Positions 56,243 to 64,000 of a stretch of DNA of 64,000 bases are shown here, piece by piece. Below the pieces are notes generated by a model, which was not told the DNA's origin, did no database searches, and was given only the letters and a program-made list of their open reading frames with translations. The position numbers were made by a program, and so were the translations under genes. This DNA is from Nematostella vectensis. Lineage: Eukaryota > Cnidaria > Anthozoa > Actiniaria > Edwardsiidae. Each line of letters opens with the position of its first letter. Positions within the stretch are counted from its first letter, which is position 1. The stretch covers positions 13,013,181 through 13,077,180 of the forward strand of contig NC_064036.1 of the NCBI RefSeq assembly GCF_932526225.1, in the 5' to 3' direction.

Positions 56243-58792
56243 TAGAACAATAACATCAATGACAATTTTATTTATAATTTTAATCACACAATTGGGCAAC
56301 TAGTTTAATCAAGGAAACCAAATCAAGCCTAGGAAACAGCAGGTAGTCCTACTTTTTTTCGTTTACAATTATGTTAAGGGAGGAGCGTCACGGTAACTCG
56401 CAAGACGGGAAGCCTGTGTACTATTTTTCAAAATATCCAATCAGAGATGTCCACTTTACGAGAGTATCTTGTAACAAAATTTGGAAGAGAATCGCGCTAG
56501 TTAATCGTACTGTTTGTTTTGACTCAAACCCAATGAAAAATCTCTTATTTCTTGATGAAATAAGCGTCTTTGACATGTTTTCAGCGCTTGGAGAGGTCCC
56601 TGGAGGCCATACCGACGACTCTAAGGCAATGTTGTGGTTCGTATTCGATGTTTATTTCGTTGTCAATTACTGAGTTACGCTTCGGAGCTTTGCGTGGCTG
56701 AACAAATAAATTACACTTCCCTCTACAAACAAAATATTCTATTTGCCGGTTATTCTTCCAAGGTGATGACTGTGACTTTGACTAGGGATAAGCAGAGACT
56801 ACCAGTAGCAAAAATATCCGAGATAAAGAGGAGATAAGAGAGAGATAGAAAAAGCAATACTCGAACGGAGAATGACATTTATATACGTCAAGTTGTGTTT
56901 ACATATGCAATAAATTAACCTTGCACTAAAAGTCTTAACAATGATATTATTCTTGCCAGCATTGAATGTTCGATTACCCTTCTAAGAAAGATACTGAGTA
57001 CTCGCTTCGATCCAAATTTATGCCTGATTTGACTTCCAATAGTGATCGCTGAACCATACCTGCTAAACCTGAAGAACGACTCCAAATTTTATCTCACTGA
57101 TTTTTTAATCAGGAAACGATAATCTTTGAAAATATAACGCTAGCTAATAAGAAAAAACATTATTCGTAACAGAAACTTGGATTTAGCTTTCGGATGGGCA
57201 GTAAAACAGAGAGAATTTTGAAGAATTATCAACGGCATTTTTCCCCCTTCTCAGAGATCGATCCGGGCTATCCGTTTCGGAAGGCTTGAGAAGGCATGAC
57301 GCTCCTCCTTTTACCTCACAATTTGAAAATGAATGATGCAGAGTGTAAAATTAAACTTAAGCCTTGGTCTACTTTATTGCACTCCGACATTCTGAATATT
57401 GACCGTTTCTTCCACCGCGGTGATCCTAGAACCTAATCCCTCAGAACCGAATCAGAACCTATAAACGGTCATGGGGGGGGGGGGGGGGGGGGGGTACTTC
57501 AAAAAAACAATAATACCTTTTAAACTAGTAAAATCAGCTAGAATCGATGAAAAGGCATTATATAAATATGCTTTCCTAAATTATTTATAGCAACTTCTGT
57601 ATTTTGTTTGGATCCTAGACAAATGTTTGGATCCTAGACAAATTAGAATTCCTTGTCTGGTTTCTGCTTTTAGACGCTTGCAAATTTCTATGCAATCACA
57701 AGGAAATAGCAATAATATGCATTTATAAAACGTTTCTATACCGATTTAGCGTTAGTTATTGCTAAGTTTTCAAACAGCAATCGTCTACTTTTGTACTTTT
57801 TGGCGCCGACATAATGAATGCTGTGAACGGGGAAGATGTCACGCTTAGATCACGCGCTTGGACGTCACGCTAGCTACATCAACTACAGTAACTGCGCTTC
57901 AATTACGGAGTTAAATTGACCAAATTGACCGGGATAAAATCAAATCATCCGAAAGAAGGGGATTTTTTTCCTTATGAGATCTGCATAATTTTTTGGACCA
58001 GTTTCTGATCTGAAACAAAAAATAAATAAAAATAATAAAGAAATACAAAAAAAATAAAAAAATTAATGTTCCAACCAGCTGCTATTTATACGAAAATCCA
58101 AACTCTATTCCCCGTATTTTTATTCAATTGTATTAAGCTATGTGTATGTGTAGGATCGCCTTTTGGATATTTCACGCTACAAATTTTTTTTGACGTATTT
58201 CCAGCCCTACTCTGTAATTCTATGCAGAAAATAGGTAATTTTTATTTTTTTTGTTACCCCCCCCCCCCCCCCCCCCCCCTTGCCCCTTGCTATTAGCTTG
58301 TGTTTCGGTTCTGTTTAGGTTATGATCTGTTCTGTTTAGGTTCTAAGAAATTTTAGGCTCTGGATCACTGCGGTGTTTCTTCCTTCACATAAACTTTACT
58401 TTCTGGACCTAAAAGATTGGAAACTTTGCTAACCTGTACTCCTGTACATTGTCGACTTTGGGATGCTGGCTTTAACCAATGTCTTTTCGTCCTCTCCGCA
58501 TCTTGGGAGAACGAAAACGATTGGCCGCTAAACCTTCGGCCATAGCTAATGCTTCTCTCGCCAAATGAATAATCTTGCGTCGCATAACAAAATGAACTAA
58601 TTGTATTTCCCATGAGAAAAATCAGGTTGAGACTGGATACAAACTTCTCGGCATTGTTCGGTCAATAGTTTGAAACGCAGTTTTGCGTTCCGTTCATGCC
58701 TCCTTTTACAATAAGGGCAAAATTGCGACTACATCGTGACATTCTTTGGTGAATACTTTGAGAAGCCATATAAAAAACTCTTGCTTCGTTTT

Positions 58793-58880
58793 TCATCAGG
58801 GATTCCAAACACCTCGACACGATAAAAGCACTCGGCCTCATGCTTTCATCTCTCTCGGTGTTTGAAATCCCTGATGAAAC
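58793..58880. repeat. Short inverted repeat near the right end of the 3.1-kb element
   Basis: ttcatcagggattccaaaca is mirrored by gtgtttgaaatccctgatga with about 40 bp between. Confidence 0.75.
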
Positions 58881-59034
58881 ACTCGCACTCGTTTTTCATA
58901 GATTACATAAACAAGAATTCTACAGATTTACATTTTATTCACGCTTATTTGCTTATTTGCTTGATACCCATGAAGCACTGCGGGTTACGATATACAGATC
59001 CTCAAAGTGCAACCTTATTTGAGATAGGTGTATA

Positions 59035-59459
59035 CCGACATCACGGCATTTTGGCTGAGCGTCATGGATGAGAAAAGTCTGAAGGCTCTGTTACCCAGGG
59101 TAAAAAATGTAGCCTTCCTCGCAAGCGTTTTTAGGCAGGCGTCGTTCTAAGGCGAGCGAACATATGTTATATGAAAGGGAATTATGATAATTACTTTTAT
59201 TCTATAAAAATATCATTTATATTTCAAAGATTAGTCCAAGCCTAAAAGGATTCGATTATTTGCGGAAAACTTCTATTTATTTACTTTGATGTGGAAAAGA
59301 TTTATCTTTCTTTTCTCTTTCCATACTCAAATAGTACCTCACATGTCTTTTCTTTACCGAACTAGATAAAAACAACTTTCTTGCTTTAGAGTGGCTCAAA
59401 TATATTACTTATTTTCATAAATTAATTATCGGCGCTTTGTCGAGTTCATGGGCTCTTGC
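59035..59459. other. 3' flank of the AKR-PQQ gene
   Basis: AT-rich sequence downstream of the stop codon. It should hold the polyadenylation site; no single AATAAA on the minus strand stands out. Confidence 0.4.
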
Positions 59460-62400
59460 TCAGTCCTCCTCCATAGCATGGTCACGTGGTATCCGGACAG
59501 TACCCACAAGGGGGCCATTCGTCTTGAACTTCCACAGGAGCTTGCCGTCCTCTGCCTTGAGGGCATACAAATAGCCATCCACTAGAATGTAAAATGATCA
59601 GTTAAAAGATGTCATCGTACAAATAGCCATCCACTAGAATGTAAAATGATCAGTTAAAAGATGCCATCGTACAAATAGCCATCCACTAGAATTAAAAATG
59701 ATCAGTTAAAAGATGTCATCGTACAAATAGCCATCCACTAGAATGTAAAATGATCAGTTAAAAGATGTCATCGTACAAATAGCCATCCACTAGAATGTAA
59801 AATGATCAGTTAAAAGATGTCATCGTACAAATAGCCATCCACTAGAATGTAAAATGATCAGTTAAAAGATGTCATCGTACAAATAGCCATCCACTAGAAT
59901 TAAAAATGATCAGTTAAAAGATGTCATCGTACAAATAGCCATCCACTAGAATGTAAAATGATCAGTTAAAAGATGTCATCGTACAAATAGCCATCCACTA
60001 GAATGTAAAATGATCAGTTAAAAGATGTCATCGTACAAATAGCCATCCACTAGCATGTAAAATGATCAGTTAAAAGATGTCATCGTACAAATAGCCATCC
60101 ACTAGAATGTAAAATGATCAGTTAAAAGATGTCATCGTACAAATAGCCATCCACTAGAATGTAAAATGATCAGTTAAAAGATGTCATCGTACAAATAGCC
60201 ATCCACTAGAATGTAAAATGATCAGTTAAAAGATGTCATCGTACAAATAGCCATCCACTAGAATGTAAAATGATCAGTTAAAAGATGTCATCGTACAAAT
60301 AGCCATCCACTAGAATTAAAAATGATCAGTTAAAAGATGTCATCGTACAAATAGCCAACCACTAGATTAAAAAATAATCAGTTAAAAGATGTCATCGTAC
60401 AAATAGCCAACCACTAGAATAAAAAAATAATCAGTTAAAAGATATTATCGTACAAATAGCCATCCACTAGAAAAAACAACAAATCGTTCAAATAGCCATC
60501 CACTAGAACTAAAAAAACATTTAATAATTGTAAGTAACAGTAGCCTTTATCCACTTATTTTTTATTTGAATAATGTGATAAAAGTCTTTCATTAAAATGA
60601 ATAAATATAATAACTAACAGATACAGGATTCGCAATGTCCCGGATATTGGTGCGCGCTCTTCCCGCGGAAAGATCTAGAAATCAGCCCCCTATCAGCTTC
60701 CGGTTTTACCTCATATTGGCGCGAGTAGCCTGGAACCTACCTCCGCCGATATAAAGAGTGCCGTCTTTCGTCATCTTGGGTGAAGAGTACACCATATCGT
60801 CTGTCTCCGTCTTGAAGGACCAGATAAGAGAGCCATCTGATTGGTTGAGGGCCAAGACATTTCCCGTCCCAGACCCCACGTACACTCGGTTATCCGCGGC
60901 CACAAACGCAGTGGAGAAAAACTCGCCCTTGGCTAAAACAAACAACATATAATTACGGTCACTCTTGGCAACGGCCTTTCTTGGAAAATTTTTCAAAGCG
61001 CACATTTCATCATCCGATTATCTACACTGGACTTAAGATTATGCAGTAAAACAGACAGAGTTTTTCCCCCAATCTCTTTCACATAAATGTCCTCAATAAA
61101 ACTTTGCTTGAAAAGAATGAATAAGCTACTCACATTTATGGATCCATTGAATCTTGCCATCACTCAGTCGAACACAGAACATATTGCCCTCAGTTGAGGT
61201 GACGAACATGAGTCCTCTAGACTTGCTCAGGGCTGGGGACGACTGGAACGAAGCATCGGCCTCGAATACCCACATGATCTTACCCGTGGCACTCTCATAC
61301 GCGTAACAATTCGCATCAAACGAGCACACGTACACAGTGCTCTCATCCGCGCTCAGGGCCGGCGAGGCGAACACAGGCCCGCCCGTCAGACGCTGCCAGA
61401 GGACCTCCCCAGTCTCCCCTTGCAGGGCGAACACATTGTGGGGTTCCTGTGCCATGGAGGCGATAAAGACGACACGACCGCCGTCCTGTAGGGCTGGCGT
61501 GGCCCAAACCTGGACAACAAGGGGGTGTCAGTCTTTGAGCGTGGCCAATAGGAGAGAAGGGGATGCCAGTCTTGGGCGTGGCCGACAGGAGGGAAGGGGA
61601 TGTCAGTCTTGGGCGTGGCCAATAGGAGGGAAGGGGATGTCAGTCTTGGGCGTGGCCAATAGGAGGGAAGGGGATGTCAGTCTTGGGCGTGGCCAATAGG
61701 AGGGAAGGGGATGCCAGTCTTGGGCGTGGCCGATAGGAGGGAAGGAGATGTCAGTCTTTGGCGTGGCCAATAGGAGGGAAGGGGATGTCAGTCTTGGGCG
61801 TGGCCAATAGAAGGGAAGAGGATGTCAGTCTTGGGCGTGGTGAACAGAAGGGAGAGGAAAACCATTCTTGGGCGTGGGGAATTGAAGGGATCAGAAAGGG
61901 GGCACAAGTATTTCATTCGGACGCACATAAAATACTCATGTGTCCGTTTGCACTAAGTAAACAATATTTACCCATTTGCTATCCAGGAATGAAGAGGTCG
62001 ACTTCAATAACCAATTCAATTCCATTTTCAATCAATTCAATTGTGTAAAGGATTATTGGATCAAAAGTTCAAACATAGCAAAAAGGACCGGTCTAGGGGA
62101 GGGCATAAGGCCTTGTGAGAGTGTAACTATACGCGTATCCGTACCTGGTCCCCAAGGTGCTTCTTCCACTTGAGTGTCCCATCCGGCTTGATGCAATAAA
62201 TGTGGCCATCGACGCACCCGACAAACAGCGTCCCATCGGTACCGACTCGCGTGGATGATGTCACAGCACCCTCCGTCTTGAACTTCCACAGCAAAGTGCC
62301 ATCGAGGCGGTTAAAGGCGCGTATGAAGTTATCATCCGTGCCGCAGTACAGCACGGTTTCGTCAGGGCTGAACGCACACATGGAGCCGCCGTCTTCAGCC

Positions 62401-63946
62401 GTGCCGTACTTCCACATGAGGTCCCCGGTCTTGGCGTCAAGGGCATAGATCACTTGGTCATCCGAGCTGACGTACAGGGTGGCATCTGACGGATCAACCT
62501 GCGCATGGAGAGAAAATGGCACAGAGAAGGCTCGTACTTATAAGAAAGGTTTGTTCCATGCAGAGATCTGAGAAATAGAAAGATCAAATCTGACGGATCC
62601 GCGCATGGGAATTGAAAGGCTCATATTTCACGGATGTGTGAAATTGAAGTTTTGTTCTAAGCAGAGATCTAAGCAAAGAAAAGAAAATTGCCGCGGAACA
62701 AAAGTTTGATAAACTCCATACCTTACCCTAACTCCACGCCTTTAAATTACGACTATGGTCGATCGACTTCTGCTTTATTATTGTTTACAATTGTTTATTT
62801 TCAAGAAACCTTCAAAATAGCCTATCATAATTAAAGTCTAATACCTTATTAACGATATTTTATTGAAAGCATCTCAGTCACTTGCTAACTAGTAGATGGA
62901 AAAGGATTCTTTGAGTGAGTCGGTTTTGTGCGAGAGCTAAAAGGCGGTGTGATTGGCCTTCGTTAACACGACCCCGTGGTGTTGACGGTTTTATGTGGCT
63001 TTCCTATGCCAGTCCGTGGCGTGTATAACTAGATGCGGGGATATTTGTTGTTAGTCCTGTTTCCTGTTGAGTGCGCTTTTTCAATGTTTGACCTGCCTCA
63101 CCTTCTTCACCAGCGTTAACTTGTCTATGATGCTAGGGTCTCGTACAGGTTTCTTGGGTTCCTCCTCTTCTTTTGCTTTCGGCTCTTCTGTAGATCATAA
63201 TACAAAAGTTAGGTACTCGTGCGAATAGCGTGATTTGCAAGCGCTAAAGTGGGTGCGTACTCTTTTCCATCTCTCTCCGAATAGCCTGCTCACAGGTGTT
63301 TAATAGGTGATTTTAGGTCTCGCACGACCAGTGCGAAACACGATGGTGGTCAGGCTACTCTTCAAGAACTACACATTATCTGCCAAGGTAACAAATAGAG
63401 CTTTTATGTATGTGATTTTTTTGTCAACCTAGTGTAGAGAGTTAAGAACAGGGGGGGGGGGGGGAACCGATACATTTGACATTTTATCATATGGATAGTA
63501 GTGGAGTAGAACTAGTGATCTAATATGCAGTACCTTTGGCGGTTTTCGTTCAACTTAGAGTAGAACTAGTGATATAACATGCAATACCCTTGGCGGTTTT
63601 CGTTCAACTGTCAGTAGAACTAGTGATATAACATGCAATACCTTTGGCGGTTTTCGTGCTAACCGGAGCTACCTCTTCGTCCTCTTGTTCTGAATACAAG
63701 CCATCCAAGCTGTCAAAATACGCCATTTGTTTGGAGTCCAGTTGCACGTGGTCCAAGTGGAAGTTCGTCCTAATGTGGTTAGGCGTTCGGGACTGCGGGA
63801 TCACCAACACGTCTTGTTCTAATGCCCATTTCAACACCACTTGACTCACAGTGGCGTCAAACACTCCCCCTATACGCTGCAATTCGAAGTTGTTCTGCAC
63901 AGGATTCTTGTCGAAGCCTTCGCGCACATACATTCCACCCAAGGTG
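59460..63946 (-). CDS. Aldo-keto reductase C-terminus fused to eight-repeat PQQ-like propeller (5' end outside window)
   Basis: Exons (5' to 3'): 63946-63642, 63187-63102, 62498-62145, 61509-61134, 60932-60741, 59581-59460, all GT-AG and in phase; about 477 codons visible to TGA. The first visible exon is the last 100 residues of an aldo-keto reductase barrel (VSQVVLKWALEQDVLVIPQS, RTPNHIRTNF, LDSKQMAYFDSLDGL). The catalytic Asp/Tyr/Lys/His lie upstream, unseen. The cofactor-binding Lys of the usual IPKS motif is Gln here. An acidic Lys/Glu/Pro linker follows, then eight blades of the form LYVGS.DG..YALDA.TG...W.F, ending PRDHAMEED. Eight blades is the count of quinoprotein-type propellers, but PQQ-binding residues are not evident. 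Probably cytosolic; substrate unknown. Confidence 0.88.
59568..60515 (-). repeat. 52-bp minisatellite duplicating the last-exon splice acceptor
   Basis: About 19 copies, most nearly identical. In the gene's orientation each unit reads acattctag/TGGATGGCTATTTGTA then cgatgacatcttttaactga. It therefore repeats the acceptor AG plus the first 16 coding bases of the last exon. The true acceptor is the last copy (exon from 59581). Copies distal to it drift (aaaaatgatcag, gccaaccac). Use of any upstream copy would meet a TAA soon after. Confidence 0.95.
61512..61862 (-). repeat. 37-bp minisatellite abutting the acceptor of the 61134-61509 exon
   Basis: About nine units of cagtcttgggcgtggccaat then aggagggaaggggatgt, directly upstream (in gene sense) of the exon start. 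The unit contains gggcgtggcc, close to ggcgtggccc at the exon edge, so it may derive from the junction; the AG itself is not well kept. Confidence 0.9.
62520..63100. other. Intron of the AKR-PQQ gene
   Basis: Unique-looking intron sequence between exons 62498-62145 and 63187-63102. No RNA gene or transposon seen. Confidence 0.5.
63490..63655 (-). repeat. Three copies of an exon end plus splice donor
   Basis: In gene sense the exon ends aaaaccgccaaag/gtattgcatgttatatcac (donor at 63641). The same junction recurs about 53 and 106 bp into the intron as gaaaaccgccaag/ggtattgcatgttatatc (near 63587) and gaaaaccgccaaag/gtactgcatattagatc (near 63534), each with agtagaactagt. Confidence 0.9.
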
Positions 63947-64000
63947 CTACAGACAAAAAGACAAGGTGCTACAGACAAAACGGCAAGGTGCTACCGACAA
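63936..64000 (-). repeat. Three copies of the acceptor of the AKR exon
   Basis: aaggtgctac(a/c)gacaa repeats three times at 18-19-bp spacing to the window edge. In gene sense each is ttgtctgtag/caccttg, so the 3' splice site and the first exon bases are tandemly copied; the last copy (at the very edge) reads ttgtcggtag. Confidence 0.85.

Larger units (their letters stand above)
55931..59034. mobile_element. Probable 3.1-kb TIR element, no transposase recognised
   Basis: The left end atacacctatttcaaaaaag, continuing gttgcact, is inverted at the right end (agtgcaaccttatttgagat, aggtgtat). Similarity extends inward to about 70 bp (cgtaacccgc / gcgggttacg, catgggtag / taccatgaa-like). The outermost word resembles the ends of the CACCTATTTCA MITEs, suggesting the same superfamily. 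The interior holds foldbacks, homopolymer runs near 57474 and 58260, and no recognised gene. Confidence 0.6.

Noticed and set aside
56371-56673. 100-codon plus-strand open frame
   Set aside because: No recognisable domain, no splice or homology support, and it lies inside a probable TIR element; not called as a gene.
61337-61699. 120-codon plus-strand frame opposite the PQQ exon
   Set aside because: Antisense shadow of the exon continuing into the 37-bp minisatellite.

Overview
This is a eukaryotic, intron-rich window and looks like an early-branching animal, most likely an anthozoan cnidarian. That assignment is inference, resting on the CEP152 homologue, intron density, many TIR/MITE families with long G/C homopolymers, a hammerhead-ribozyme repeat and two LTR retrotransposons. 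No bacterial or viral genome organisation is visible.

Layout. (1) 1-22.6 kb, + strand: nearly all of a CEP152 (centriole-duplication scaffold) gene. I resolve 28 coding exons that join in frame over 1,962 codons plus stop; the first coding exon is probably upstream of the window. (2) 22.8-25.3 kb: a non-autonomous pogo/Tc1-like element with TA target duplication, containing nested MITEs. (3) 25.5 kb, - strand: a complete tRNA-His(GTG) gene. (4) 26.85-31.2 kb, - strand: a decayed Ty3/gypsy-type element with frameshifts. (5) 34.03-41.04 kb, - strand: a young LTR retrotransposon with 178-bp LTRs differing only in simple-repeat length, a 4-bp target duplication, PBS, PPT, a textbook -1 frameshift site and a MYND zinc finger before the protease. 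It carries two in-frame stops. (6) 42.1-50.2 kb, - strand: a complete 15-exon gene for a signal-peptide, six-NHL-repeat, single-pass membrane protein of 426 aa. A hammerhead ribozyme motif lies antisense in its first intron. (7) 50.2-59.4 kb: intergenic, with a decayed DDE transposase, foldback elements and a 3.1-kb TIR element. (8) 59.46-64 kb, - strand: the 3' part of a gene fusing the C-terminal end of an aldo-keto reductase to an eight-repeat PQQ-like beta-propeller.

The most unusual pattern is recurrent. In all three protein-coding genes, tandem repeats arise exactly across exon-intron junctions, so functional-looking splice donors or acceptors, with flanking coding bases, are copied from 2 to about 45 times. 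Seven of these arrays are in CEP152, two in the NHL gene, and three or four in the AKR-PQQ gene. The second standout is the hammerhead motif in a perfect 74-bp inverted repeat. The three host genes have no obvious shared pathway; their adjacency looks incidental.
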